A DNA stretch of 64,000 nucleotides from Thermoplasma volcanium GSS1 (GCF_000011185.1 NC_002689.2:1116001-1180000), one strand, 5' to 3'. Counted from the first letter of the stretch, positions 38,375 to 47,217 are shown. The notes: a model not told the origin generated them from the letters alone. A program made the numbers and translations.

Positions 38375-38986
38375 TTATTTTACAAACTTTAGATACCAGG
38401 TCTTAACTCCCTGCTCATTATCCCTCTTGAAGCTTGAATCTACAGTGGTAGGCGCAGGCTCAATGCCTTCTTGTCCTGGCTGCCAGTTTGCAGGAGTAGC
38501 GAGCTTCCTGTCCCAGTTGAACTGAAGAGCCTTTATGACACGTATTATTTCTTCTATGTTTCTGCCTGTCTCAGCTGGATAATAGATCATCCACCTAACT
38601 ATCTGGTTCGGATCAATGATGAAGACTCCTCTCACAGTTGCACCTGATTTTTCATCTATAAGGTTGTATTCCCTTGCAACCTCCTTATCTATATCTGCAA
38701 TTATTGGAAACGGTATATCGATCCCAAAGTGCTCCTTAATGTCCCTTATCCAAGCTATGTGACTAAAGACACTATCAATACTTAGTCCTATCAATTCAAC
38801 TCCTAGTTTCTGAAAATCTTCATATCTCTCAGTAAACGCAATAAACTCTGTAGTGCATACCGGCGTAAAATCGCCCGGATGCGAAAAGAGCAGAACCCAT
38901 TTCCCCCTGTAGTTAGACAGGGTTATCGGTCCCTTAGAGGTGTTCACTGTAAAGTCTGGAGCTTTTTGTCCCAATACAACTGGCAT
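38375..38986 (-). CDS. peroxiredoxin (1-Cys / Prx6 type)
   Basis: A 203-residue AhpC/TSA protein. The active-site motif HPGDFTPVCTTEF has the peroxidatic Cys44, and TVRGVFIIDP carries the catalytic Arg. It has no second cysteine, so it is a 1-Cys-type enzyme that needs an external thiol. The C-terminal domain (WQPGQEGIEPAPTT) is typical of the Prx6 group. It reduces hydrogen and organic peroxides. It lies 77 bp after hemB on the same strand. Confidence 0.94.
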   Translation of the reverse strand: MPVVLGQKAPDFTVNTSKGPITLSNYRGKWVLLFSHPGDFTPVCTTEFIAFTERYEDFQKLGVELIGLSIDSVFSHIAWIRDIKEHFGIDIPFPIIADIDKEVAREYNLIDEKSGATVRGVFIIDPNQIVRWMIYYPAETGRNIEEIIRVIKALQFNWDRKLATPANWQPGQEGIEPAPTTVDSSFKRDNEQGVKTWYLKFVK

Positions 38987-39063
38987 TTTTAATCACCAAA
39001 TTAAAAATATTAGAGGGATATTTAAGCCTATTGAAATGTGCATCGCTAAACACAGAAAATCTA

Positions 39064-40029
39064 TTACGCCTTTCTCGACTCGGCGAGGCGTTCTGCAAAA
39101 TACGTAATGACAATGTCGGCACCAGCCCTGAATACAGCAGTTAAAGCTTCGTTTACTGAATCTTCGCCTATAAGCCCTTGATTGACAGCGTTCACTATCA
39201 TGCTATACTCCCCACTCACGCTGTAGGCTGCCAGTGGCAAATTAAACCTATCCCTGGCGGACCTTATTATATCTAGATAAAATATAGCAGGCTTTACCAT
39301 CACTATATCTGCACCTTCATCTATGTCTAGCTCTATCTCTCTAATAGCTTCCTTCCCGTTGCGGTAATCCAATTGATAACTCTTTCGATCCCCCACTTTC
39401 GGGGCAGACTCAGCCGCCTCCCTAAACGGACCATAAAGATTAGAAGAGAACTTTGAACTATAAGCCATAATCATTGTGTTGACGTAACCAGAAGAGTCTA
39501 GAGCCTCTCTTATCGCCTTAACTTGGCCATCCATCATCCCGCTGGGGGCAACAATATCGACTCCGGCTTCGGCGTAGCTTACAGCGATCTTCCTGTAGAC
39601 TTCTAGAGTCTTGTCATTATCCACATAATCATTGCTGATCAGGCCGCACTGGCCAGTATCCGTATATTCGCACAAGCACAGATCAGCTATGGTTACTATG
39701 TCAGTTGTCTCCTTTATGAGAGATATTGACCTCTGAATTATGCTGTTCTTATCGTAAGCTGAAGAACCAAAGCTGTCTTTGTACTTCGGTATCCCAAATA
39801 AAAGTACTGATTTTATGCCTATGTCTTCAAGATGCTTTACATAGTCTTCGAGCTGGCTGATTGGGTATCTGAAAATCCCAGGCATCGAACTGATCTGTGT
39901 CTTCTCTTTAATATTCTCATCTATGAATATAGGCATGATAAGCTTATCAATACTTACTCGGATCTCACTAATAAAGTCCCTAAGGTTTTGATCTTTTCTG
40001 TATCGCCTCATTCTGACGATTGGATACAT
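39064..40029 (-). CDS. hemB: delta-aminolevulinic acid dehydratase (HemB)
   Basis: A 321-residue porphobilinogen synthase. The metal site LCLCEYTDTGQCG has three cysteines, marking the zinc-dependent type. The active-site lysines are in AYSSKFSSNLYGPFR and MVKPAIFYLD. It condenses two aminolevulinates for haem, sirohaem or cobamide. No other hem gene is in the window. The next gene downstream on the strand is the peroxiredoxin. Confidence 0.95.
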   Translation of the reverse strand: MYPIVRMRRYRKDQNLRDFISEIRVSIDKLIMPIFIDENIKEKTQISSMPGIFRYPISQLEDYVKHLEDIGIKSVLLFGIPKYKDSFGSSAYDKNSIIQRSISLIKETTDIVTIADLCLCEYTDTGQCGLISNDYVDNDKTLEVYRKIAVSYAEAGVDIVAPSGMMDGQVKAIREALDSSGYVNTMIMAYSSKFSSNLYGPFREAAESAPKVGDRKSYQLDYRNGKEAIREIELDIDEGADIVMVKPAIFYLDIIRSARDRFNLPLAAYSVSGEYSMIVNAVNQGLIGEDSVNEALTAVFRAGADIVITYFAERLAESRKA

Positions 40030-40096
40030 AGACAGTTATTAGCTCGAAGAATAAAGATATGTTGCTCTGCACACATCGTTAAGCAATTATGCGTGT

Positions 40097-40444
40097 TTGT
40101 ATTGTGGAAATATGGAACTATGTGCTATGTATAATATATCCATAGAAAATCTGCATCCGACAACCATATGCGTAGTTATGGACAAATTCCTTGACTCCTT
40201 TGCAGAGCTCTTAGGTGTACTTGAGGATCAAGATCAAGATGAACTGATGGATTTTATATCAAGGTACGCCAGAACTGATGAGATAAGGCCTGAGGATAAA
40301 ACAGTTGGGTTTGTAGTTATTAACTCAGCTAAAAAGATGATGTCAGTATCGTTTTCAGATATAGACGAAAATGTCAAAGAAAAAATAAGGGAGATCATCA
40401 AGCCATATAGGGACTCTGGGTATAGCGTGGAAGCCGATCTCTAA
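40097..40444 (+). CDS. uncharacterised protein (115 aa or shorter)
   Basis: A small acidic protein I cannot place. It has a helical N-terminal half (MDKFLDSFAELLGVLEDQDQDELMDFISRYA) and a C-terminal alpha/beta part (KTVGFVVINSAKKMMSVSFSDID). In-frame ATGs at 40097, 40112, 40127 and further in make the start uncertain; 40127 (MYNISIENLHPTT) looks best by composition. It is divergent from hemB and ends 3 bp before the convergent 81-aa gene. Confidence 0.6.
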   Translation: MYCGNMELCAMYNISIENLHPTTICVVMDKFLDSFAELLGVLEDQDQDELMDFISRYARTDEIRPEDKTVGFVVINSAKKMMSVSFSDIDENVKEKIREIIKPYRDSGYSVEADL

Positions 40445-40447
40445 AGA

Positions 40448-40693
40448 TCAGTACATAGTCAAATTGTATTTTTTGTCAACGTATTCGTAATCTTTCCTGT
40501 TTCTTATGCCAAGTAGTTTAGTCAGATTTTCCATTTGGCCCTTAAAGCGGCCATCGTATATTTCTCTCCCCAGAACCAGCCTGCCATGATCTTCATCGAA
40601 CATTATCTGTTCTCCGTATTTTTTTAAGCAATGAATGCATTCCGCTGCCTCCTCTTCATCCTCTACTTTGTTAAAGCATTCTTCAAAGCTCAT
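40448..40693 (-). CDS. uncharacterised Cys-containing protein at the end of the nuo operon (81 aa)
   Basis: An acidic, soluble protein with Cys6, Cys19 and Cys22, the last two in a CxxC motif (AECIHCLKKYG). A beta-strand pair and a charged helix follow. Its ATG overlaps the stop of the 116-aa gene by 4 nt, so both are coupled and, from spacing, run on from nuoN. The CxxC might bind metal or be redox-active, but three cysteines do not make a ferredoxin or a full zinc ribbon. No family recognised. Confidence 0.68.
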   Translation of the reverse strand: MSFEECFNKVEDEEEAAECIHCLKKYGEQIMFDEDHGRLVLGREIYDGRFKGQMENLTKLLGIRNRKDYEYVDKKYNLTMY

Positions 40694-41040
40694 CTATCAT
40701 CGCACCTCTTTCCATCAAAATACGGGAACCTAACGTTATATCTATCCACGGAATAGAAAAGATAATATGGGAAACTGCTTAGAAAATTACTATCAACGTA
40801 TTTTGAAATGTCTGGATTATCTCTTATGTAATCCGAAATGGACTTCCACCCCTTTTTCCCCTCGAGAACATCCTGCAGCAAGGTGAGAAAATTAAAGTAT
40901 ACATCGTAACGCCTATCTCCTGTCGATCTTCTGTACAGGTCTAACCTTCGAACTGCATTGAACACCACTTTATATGCATCATCGATTTCACCAGCAAGCA
41001 GTGCACTCCTTACAACATCCATGTTAAGATCTCCATTCAA
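40690..41040 (-). CDS. uncharacterised protein following nuoN (116 aa)
   Basis: A soluble, mostly helical protein (SALLAGEIDDAYKVVFNAVRRLDLYRR), rich in Tyr and Arg at the C-terminus. It begins 6 bp after the nuoN stop and overlaps the 81-aa gene by 4 nt. This makes it a plausible eleventh-plus gene of the complex I message, perhaps an assembly factor or accessory subunit. I know no family for it. Confidence 0.68.
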   Translation of the reverse strand: MNGDLNMDVVRSALLAGEIDDAYKVVFNAVRRLDLYRRSTGDRRYDVYFNFLTLLQDVLEGKKGWKSISDYIRDNPDISKYVDSNFLSSFPYYLFYSVDRYNVRFPYFDGKRCDDR

Positions 41041-41046
41041 CTATCA

Positions 41047-42468
41047 TCACCCCACTATTTGGCTGGATATTCCAACTAGAACAGGGAAAAGCACATAAAA
41101 AACACCGAGGAATACAACTATAGCTGCTGAAACTATCACGGCAGCTTTATTTCCCATATCCGTGGAAAATTCTCCCTTAGGTTCCTCCCAGAATAAGTAT
41201 CTCATAACTTTCATGTAATAAAATACCGATATAGCGCTGTTTATTATAGCTATAATAGCTAGCCACCAAAGGCCTGAATCGATTACTGACAGGAACAGGA
41301 AATACTTGGCGAGGAAGCCACCAGTCAATGGAATTCCAGCCAGTGATAGAAGAAGTATAGAGAAGCTAGCGGCTACATATGGTGACTTCTTGCCAAGGCC
41401 GGAAATGTTTTCGAATGTAATATTGTCTTCCTTAACCATGTTCATAGCGATGAAAGAACCGCCCTTCATAAACACGTAAACTAATGCATAAAACATACCA
41501 GCTGCTATAGCAAGACTGACTGACCTAGCAGATCCAAGTCCTACATATGAAACAACAGAAATTACGAGTATCATATAGCCTGCCTGGGCAACGGAAGAGT
41601 AGGCCAGGAGCCTTTTTACATTCATTTGAGAGAGAGCGGCAACATTGGCATAAGTCATCGTTATTATTGCTATTATAGTAAACATGTAATATACTGGTGT
41701 TGGGAAAGACTGGAAACCAACGAGGAATATCTTTAGAACTAGTACAAAGGCCATTATCTTAGTCCCAGTTGACAAATAAGCGGAAACCCCGTTTTCTGTT
41801 CCATCGTAAGCATCAATTGCCCACTGATGCATCGGGAATATTGCAAGCTTGAATCCAAACCCTATGAGAAGGAACAGCAGTGCCAGTAAGAATTCAGGCT
41901 TTGTCCCTGAATAATAGCTTATGCTAGATCCGTTCAAAACAGGGGAAAGAGAAAACGTATGTACTGAAAAGAAGTAGAAGCCTATACCCAATATTATGAA
42001 AGTAGTCGCAATCGTGCCTGTAAAAAAGTATTTTATAGTGGCTTCAAGGTTCCTCTGCTTACCGCCATATGCAGACATTATGTAGGTCATTATACTTACG
42101 GATTCGAAAGCAACGAAGGCTATTACGAGATTCCAGGTCATAGCTACTATGACCATTCCAATTACTGAGAATATTAGTGAAGCGTAGAAGACTTCTGGCC
42201 TCTTTTTAACGTACCTATACATAGGTAAACTGATAAAAAGTGCTGATATTATGAGAACAGCTGAAAAATAAACTGAAAACTTGTTTACAGTGATACCATA
42301 GGAAGAATCGTATGGTATAAAGAATACAGATAATAGTGCAGCTATCAGCGTAATAAATGAGATAGCTGCTGAGGCCTTTCCACTCTGTATGAACATACCA
42401 ACAGCAAGTACGATGAAACCCATAATAACAAGCAGTATCTCTGGTATAAATATAGAAATAAGACTCAT
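41047..42468 (-). CDS. nuoN: complex I / Fpo-like subunit N (antiporter-like)
   Basis: A 473-residue protein with about 14 membrane spans. It has the antiporter-like core: Lys in the LLFLLIGFGFKLAIFPMHQWAIDAYDG helix region, and the conserved VAALSQMNVKRLLAYSSVAQAGY segment. It is one of three proton-translocating subunits. Its start overlaps the nuoM stop by 4 nt. It is the last recognisable nuo gene. Confidence 0.94.
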   Translation of the reverse strand: MSLISIFIPEILLVIMGFIVLAVGMFIQSGKASAAISFITLIAALLSVFFIPYDSSYGITVNKFSVYFSAVLIISALFISLPMYRYVKKRPEVFYASLIFSVIGMVIVAMTWNLVIAFVAFESVSIMTYIMSAYGGKQRNLEATIKYFFTGTIATTFIILGIGFYFFSVHTFSLSPVLNGSSISYYSGTKPEFLLALLFLLIGFGFKLAIFPMHQWAIDAYDGTENGVSAYLSTGTKIMAFVLVLKIFLVGFQSFPTPVYYMFTIIAIITMTYANVAALSQMNVKRLLAYSSVAQAGYMILVISVVSYVGLGSARSVSLAIAAGMFYALVYVFMKGGSFIAMNMVKEDNITFENISGLGKKSPYVAASFSILLLSLAGIPLTGGFLAKYFLFLSVIDSGLWWLAIIAIINSAISVFYYMKVMRYLFWEEPKGEFSTDMGNKAAVIVSAAIVVFLGVFYVLFPVLVGISSQIVG

Positions 42469-44015
42469 TGCATCACCTCAAATACGTGCGCTTCAAGAAA
42501 AGCGACAACATTCGTTCGAAGAGCAGGTTCTACGGATATTGAAAGGGAAGTATTTGTATAATTGACAAGATTAGCAAAGATCAGATTGGGATAAATTCCA
42601 AGAACAAATATAACAAGCACTAAGAAGATAAGAATCATAAACTCCCCACTGTTAATATCCCTTATAAAGCCAAGGTTTTCATTGTATGGCCCATATAAGG
42701 ACCTCTGGGCAGTCCATATGTGGTAGGAAGCTGTAATTATCATCCCGAAGATTATAAGGAAGATATACCAGCTGACAGTCTGAAAGACGCCCACCACTAT
42801 CGAAAATTCTCCAATAAATCCCGCAAAACCTGGCAAGCCAAGCGAGGCAAGTAAGCCTACTAGCGTAAGCGATGCAAGTTTAGGTGCTTCTCTGTAAATG
42901 CCTCCGAGGCCGTAAACCGAGTCAGTCTTAGTATTTCTAGATATATAGTATAGCGCTGAGAATACTAGGGACATTATCAAGCCATGTGCGACTATCTGGA
43001 ACATGCCTCCTGCTGCTTCTAGTGCCCTTACGCTGTAATCTATACCAGAAGTTTCAAGAATAGAGGCGGCAAATGAAATTGTAACGAAACCCATTGCAGA
43101 GGCGCTTGCAAAGGCCATCATCTTCTTTATATTTCTTTGGAACATGGCCGTCAAAGCGAAATATATTAGACTAATTATTCCAAGCGCTATAAGCAGGTAC
43201 AATACATATACGTCAAGAGCTTTGTATGATTCTATCATTATACCGAACAGACCATAGCCCCCCATCATAGATATTGCACCCGCAAGTATCACACTGCCCG
43301 GATATGGAGCAGAATAATAGGAATCCGGAAGCCATGAGTGTATAGGAAATGACGGCATCTTAACCAGGAAACCAAACAAGAAGCCAAATATCACGAAACC
43401 CTTGTAAAATAATGAAAGTTTTGGGAGGATAGACATCAGTGGGCCTATCTCAAATGTAGGAGATGCAAGATAAACATAAGACTGAGAATAAAGGGTAAAT
43501 ATTGACAGCAAGATAAACACTGAACCTATATGTGTGTAGACAAAAAACTTGAGGGATATCGAATTCTTATTCCCAATCCCATACCTTCCTATCATGAAGT
43601 AAACGGGTATCAACACAACTTCCCAGAATATGTAGAAAAAGAGGAAATCCCTCGATATAAGTAAACCTATTAGACCTGCAAGTACGGTCATCTCTAGGCC
43701 AAAAAAGGCGGAACCGTAATTCCTGTCAGTTATTAGGACTGCGATTAATATAACAACGGCGCTAAGGATCAAAAGAGCATCTGTCAGCCCAGAGACAGCG
43801 ATGCTGAATGAGAGGCCTAAACTGCTGGAAATTACAACTGAATACCTGGATATGAAGCCACCAGAGTATGATGAAAATCTCATTATGGAATAGGCGATTA
43901 TTTCTAGTAGAAGTATGCCAGAGAGTACAGCGGATACTTCCTTAGCGTGTTTACCAGTGAAATAAGAAATTATTCCAAATATTATTGCTGAAATTAGAAT
44001 AATCAATGCAAACAT
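42465..44015 (-). CDS. nuoM: complex I / Fpo-like subunit M (antiporter-like)
   Basis: A 516-residue protein with about 14 membrane spans. The family motifs are FYIFWEVVLIPVYFMIG (Glu), KMPSFPIHSWLPDSYYSAPYPGS, and MFQRNIKKMMAFASASAMGF. It is a proton-translocating membrane-arm subunit. It follows nuoL by 1 bp and overlaps nuoN by 4 nt. The length is normal. Confidence 0.95.
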   Translation of the reverse strand: MFALIILISAIIFGIISYFTGKHAKEVSAVLSGILLLEIIAYSIMRFSSYSGGFISRYSVVISSSLGLSFSIAVSGLTDALLILSAVVILIAVLITDRNYGSAFFGLEMTVLAGLIGLLISRDFLFFYIFWEVVLIPVYFMIGRYGIGNKNSISLKFFVYTHIGSVFILLSIFTLYSQSYVYLASPTFEIGPLMSILPKLSLFYKGFVIFGFLFGFLVKMPSFPIHSWLPDSYYSAPYPGSVILAGAISMMGGYGLFGIMIESYKALDVYVLYLLIALGIISLIYFALTAMFQRNIKKMMAFASASAMGFVTISFAASILETSGIDYSVRALEAAGGMFQIVAHGLIMSLVFSALYYISRNTKTDSVYGLGGIYREAPKLASLTLVGLLASLGLPGFAGFIGEFSIVVGVFQTVSWYIFLIIFGMIITASYHIWTAQRSLYGPYNENLGFIRDINSGEFMILIFLVLVIFVLGIYPNLIFANLVNYTNTSLSISVEPALRTNVVAFLEAHVFEVMQ

Positions 44016-44016
44016 C

Positions 44017-45072
44017 TTACATCAGCTCCACAATTTCCACTATAATAAAGATAACTATAGCGGCTAGAATAAGTACAGCCACGTAGTTTTCTAGGACACC
44101 GTTCTGCAAGTTCCTGAAATATGAACCCAGTGTTACAGTATCTGAGCCAAGATCGTTCACAGCACTATTATATTTGTTCTCGAAACCGCTAAAGGCGGCA
44201 GAAAGTGGTAGTATAACCCGCTCTGAGATTATTCTTGTATAGAGCACATCAATATAGAATTTGTTTTTCACTAGTTTATAGTACCAGGTCTTAGATATAT
44301 CCCAGGTCTTCCATTTCTCGAAACCATATATGTAGAGATCTACGAAGAAGCCTATAGCTAAAAGTATTGCTGGCAATGTAGATATGTAAACCGGTGCAGT
44401 TGGAACTCTAATTGCTGCAGCAACGCCATCTAACGTAGGTGCAACAAATTTATAGAACGGAACCTGCCATATACCGAGTATTAGTGCGAACAGAGAAAGG
44501 ATCATGAGCGGTATCGTTGCAAGCACAGGAGGATCTTTTGCCCTTTCGGCAAGAACTGATCTTGGCTTTCCAGTTGCTACAAGAAAGAACATTCTAAAGG
44601 TATATAGGGTAGTTAGCAGTGAGCCAATCATTAGGAAGAGGAATGGCCATATATGGGCAAAAGAGGGAGCAGAAGTGAAGTAATTGTACGATGCGTATAT
44701 GATTGGATCCTTAGAGAAGTAGCCAGATGTACCCGGAAAAGCTACCAAGGCCAATGCACCTATGAAGAATGCGGTGGTAGTTATAGGCATCCTCTTCCAT
44801 AGGCCGCCCATCTGTTTGGCATCCCTCAAATCCATCATGGCTATTAGGAACGCACCGGCACTCATAAAGAGCAATGCCTTGAATATAGCGTGAGACACGA
44901 GATGGAACATTCCAAGAGAAACGGCAACGCTGCCTATTATTGGGCCTAGGCCTATCGCAGCAAGCATATATCCAAGTTGGCTTATAGTGGAATAGGCAAG
45001 GATTCTTTTTACGTCGTTAACCACCAGGCCAAGGATGCCTGCATAAAGTGCAGTAAATGAGCCTATATCCAA
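44017..45072 (-). CDS. nuoL: complex I subunit L, C-terminal fragment (frame broken by tandem duplication)
   Basis: A 351-codon frame with a TTG start inside the duplicated DNA. It repeats GSFTALYAGILGLVVNDVKR from the N-terminal fragment, then continues with the LAAIGLGPIIGSVAVSLGMFHLVSHAIFKALLF helices, further spans and the long lateral helix with a C-terminal span that NuoL uses to brace the membrane arm. On its own it lacks the first eight or so spans. Deleting 97 bp joins it in frame to the upstream fragment. Whether internal initiation occurs is unknown. Confidence 0.85.
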   Translation of the reverse strand: MDIGSFTALYAGILGLVVNDVKRILAYSTISQLGYMLAAIGLGPIIGSVAVSLGMFHLVSHAIFKALLFMSAGAFLIAMMDLRDAKQMGGLWKRMPITTTAFFIGALALVAFPGTSGYFSKDPIIYASYNYFTSAPSFAHIWPFLFLMIGSLLTTLYTFRMFFLVATGKPRSVLAERAKDPPVLATIPLMILSLFALILGIWQVPFYKFVAPTLDGVAAAIRVPTAPVYISTLPAILLAIGFFVDLYIYGFEKWKTWDISKTWYYKLVKNKFYIDVLYTRIISERVILPLSAAFSGFENKYNSAVNDLGSDTVTLGSYFRNLQNGVLENYVAVLILAAIVIFIIVEIVELM

Positions 45073-45163
45073 GTTGGCTTATAGTGGAATAGGCAAGGAT
45101 TCTTTTTACGTCGTTAACCACCAGGCCAAGGATGCCTGCATAAAGTGCAGTAAATGAGCCTAT
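44967..45163. repeat. nuoL: exact 97-bp tandem duplication inside nuoL
   Basis: The sequence at 44967-45066 recurs identically at 45064-45163 (offset 97). The 100-bp match means the copies share a 3-bp TAT at the junction, a typical slippage or microhomology footprint. The unit is not a multiple of three, so it shifts the nuoL frame. Outside the match the copies diverge at once. It could be a natural mutation, a reversible switch, or a sequencing/assembly error. Confidence 0.95.
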
Positions 45164-46024
45164 TATAGCGACAGCGTACATTGCAAAGGGTGCAGCATAA
45201 AGAAACACCTGGTACAAGCGTGCCACTAGGTAAACTCCCGCAGTAACCATCGTCGCAGCATGGATGAGCGCCGATACTGTGGTAGGGCCTTCCATTGCAT
45301 CAGGTATCCATACATGAAGCGGAAACTGGGCAGATTTGCCAATGGCGGCACCAAGGATAAATATAGCAATGATTCCAAGTCTTACCTTTCCTATCTGAGA
45401 TGCGATTAAGCTGGCGTGCGATATTAAATACGGAATGCTAAGAGGATCCCCGGTGACATTAACAAGAGAGTAGTACAGAATAGACATTCCTATTATGAAT
45501 GATAAATCTCCCACTCTTGTGACGATAAAAGCCTTTTTCGCCGCTGCAGTAGCGTTTGGCTTAAAGAACCAGAATCCTATCAGGAGATAGGAACAAAGAC
45601 CTACCAATTCCCAAAATAAGAATAGCAGGACTAAGTTAGAGGATATTACAAGGCCCAGCATCCCTGCTGTAAATAGGGATGTTTCCGCGAAATAAACATG
45701 CTTGTTGGGGTCATCCTTCATGTAGTATATTGCAAAGAGGTGTATCATTAAGGAAACGAAGGAGACCATTATAGCCATTGTTATCGCCAGATTATCGATG
45801 TATATGCCGTAGTCAATATTGTAGAACCAATGATACGAATTATATATAGGGCCCTTCAAAACTTGGAAGTAACTCAAAATGGCGAAAACTAACGCCAAAA
45901 ATATAAAGAATGAGGCAACTGCCCCAGACCACTTCCTATAGAATTTGCCTATCACTAGAGAAAAGACAAAGCCAAGCAATGGGGCGATGAATATCATCCA
46001 TCCATAAACGAACATCTTTACCAC
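45017..46024 (-). CDS. nuoL: complex I subunit L, N-terminal fragment (frame broken by tandem duplication)
   Basis: A 335-codon frame. It has the NuoL N-terminal spans, LLFLFWELVGLCSYLLIGFW (key Glu), KSAQFPLHVWIPDAMEGPTTVSALIHAATMV and the VNDVKRILAYSTISQLGY segment. It then runs out of frame into the second copy of the 97-bp repeat and ends after 14 foreign residues. The start overlaps nuoK by 7 nt. As read, a full-length NuoL cannot be made. Without one repeat unit the gene would encode 636 residues, a normal NuoL length. Confidence 0.88.
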   Translation of the reverse strand: MVKMFVYGWMIFIAPLLGFVFSLVIGKFYRKWSGAVASFFIFLALVFAILSYFQVLKGPIYNSYHWFYNIDYGIYIDNLAITMAIMVSFVSLMIHLFAIYYMKDDPNKHVYFAETSLFTAGMLGLVISSNLVLLFLFWELVGLCSYLLIGFWFFKPNATAAAKKAFIVTRVGDLSFIIGMSILYYSLVNVTGDPLSIPYLISHASLIASQIGKVRLGIIAIFILGAAIGKSAQFPLHVWIPDAMEGPTTVSALIHAATMVTAGVYLVARLYQVFLYAAPFAMYAVAIIGSFTALYAGILGLVVNDVKRILAYSTISQLGYRLIYCTLCRHPWPGG

Positions 46025-46329
46025 CTTATCTCCTTTAGCAAAGATATGTCGATCTTGCCGAACTTTCTATACACGATAACGAGCAATCCAAGACCTACGG
46101 CAGATTCAACAACACCGATAGCTATAGCAAAGAGAGCAAACACATAGGGATCTATTTGTACAGAGCTTGAATAAAAGTACGAACCAATGCCGATTATAGA
46201 TAGGATAGCTGAATTGATCATAATCTCTATAGAAATAAGCATTTTTATACCAACTCTTGACGTCATCACGCCATAAAGGCCAATAGTGAACAACAGAAGC
46301 GCAACAAATGAAACAGCTGCAGCAAACAC
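46018..46329 (-). CDS. nuoK: complex I / Fpo-like subunit K
   Basis: A 103-residue protein with three membrane spans. The conserved Glu residues of the proton channel lie in LISIEIMINSAILSIIG and ALFAIAIGVVESAVGLGLLVIVYR. The normal NuoK length is about 100. It abuts the nuoJ C-terminal gene and overlaps nuoL by 7 nt. Confidence 0.94.
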   Translation of the reverse strand: MFAAAVSFVALLLFTIGLYGVMTSRVGIKMLISIEIMINSAILSIIGIGSYFYSSSVQIDPYVFALFAIAIGVVESAVGLGLLVIVYRKFGKIDISLLKEIRW

Positions 46330-46548
46330 TTATTCCTCACCTCTTGCAACATACATAACACCTATTACAGCGCCAACTATAATTACGGATAGGAGTTCGA
46401 ATGGGACTATGTAAACATTGAAAAACGAAAACCCAATAAGCGATATGTCTTGAGAGACGGGCACGAAAGTTCCCGGCATAACTATAACTGGGATAGCCGT
46501 AGCAATAAAGAATAATGCGGCTGAAACTAAAGCTAGATATTTATTCAA
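46330..46548 (-). CDS. nuoJ: complex I / Fpo-like subunit J, C-terminal half
   Basis: A 72-residue protein with two spans. The C-terminal YIVPFELLSVIIVGAVIGVMYVAR corresponds to the last helix of NuoJ (PFELxSxxxxxAxxGA). The usual NuoJ is one polypeptide of about 165-185 residues. Here the N- and C-terminal halves are separate genes overlapping by 8 nt, as with fpoJ in two parts in methanogens. Confidence 0.85.
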   Translation of the reverse strand: MNKYLALVSAALFFIATAIPVIVMPGTFVPVSQDISLIGFSFFNVYIVPFELLSVIIVGAVIGVMYVARGEE

Positions 46549-46789
46549 TTTCCTTACCTCCTGTTAACATAACTGTAAACACGATCAGCGTCACTACAGC
46601 ACCTATGTATACAAGAATTTCAACTGCAGCCACAAATGAGGCACCTAGAAATAGAAATTCAGCGGCTAAAATAAAGAGAAATAGGAATAAGTATATTGCT
46701 GAATGCGTGATGTTTTTCTCCTTAACCGAAAGAACTGAGAACGCTATCAGAAATACTGCTATTATGGAAAAAATAAGAGTGTATATCAT
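46541..46789 (-). CDS. nuoJ: complex I / Fpo-like subunit J, N-terminal half
   Basis: An 82-residue protein with three spans. HSAIYLFLFLFILAAEFLFLGASFVAAVEILVYIGAVVTLIVF matches the N-terminal half of NuoJ, including the pi-bulge helix region. It ends GGKEIE. It overlaps both nuoI (4 nt) and the second nuoJ gene (8 nt), so the split is tightly coupled. Confidence 0.88.
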   Translation of the reverse strand: MIYTLIFSIIAVFLIAFSVLSVKEKNITHSAIYLFLFLFILAAEFLFLGASFVAAVEILVYIGAVVTLIVFTVMLTGGKEIE

Positions 46790-47217
46790 TTCTTTACCTC
46801 CTCTTCTGTCTTTTCTAGCTCTTGGGGACTATAGAAGAAATTATTCCTAGTTCTTGCAGTTTCCAGTTCGTGTGTCAAGTATATAGCTTCAGTCGGGCAT
46901 ATCTCTTCACAATTCCTGCAAACTGTACAGGTTCCAAAGTTTACCTGTGGATATAAGTTTCTTTTATTGTGAGGATTGTTCCTCTCCACCACTATCATTC
47001 TAATCGACAAATTCGGGCATACCTGTTCACAGAGTGTGCATCCAACACAGTCATCCATGCTAAGGAATATCCTAAATTTGAATCTTGGAGGTGTATATGC
47101 TTTTTCTTCAGGATACTGCACAGTTATTGGCTTTTTAAATAGGTGCTTAAAGACCGTAAACATGCCCTGAAGCATCCCAACAAATGGGATTCTTTTTGGT
47201 TCTTTAACTTCAATCAC
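46786..47217 (-). CDS. nuoI: complex I / Fpo-like subunit I (2x[4Fe-4S] ferredoxin-like)
   Basis: A 143-residue subunit. The N-terminal helix GMLQGMFTVFKHLFKKPITVQYP binds at the membrane. Two cluster motifs follow: CVGCTLCEQVCP and CTVCRNCEEICP. It passes electrons toward NuoB. A frame extends upstream to an ATG at 47289 inside nuoH, but a GTG at 47217 overlaps the nuoH stop by 4 nt (GTGA), has a GGGGTGAT site just before it and starts where family similarity starts. I chose it. Confidence 0.94.
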   Translation of the reverse strand: MIEVKEPKRIPFVGMLQGMFTVFKHLFKKPITVQYPEEKAYTPPRFKFRIFLSMDDCVGCTLCEQVCPNLSIRMIVVERNNPHNKRNLYPQVNFGTCTVCRNCEEICPTEAIYLTHELETARTRNNFFYSPQELEKTEEEVKK

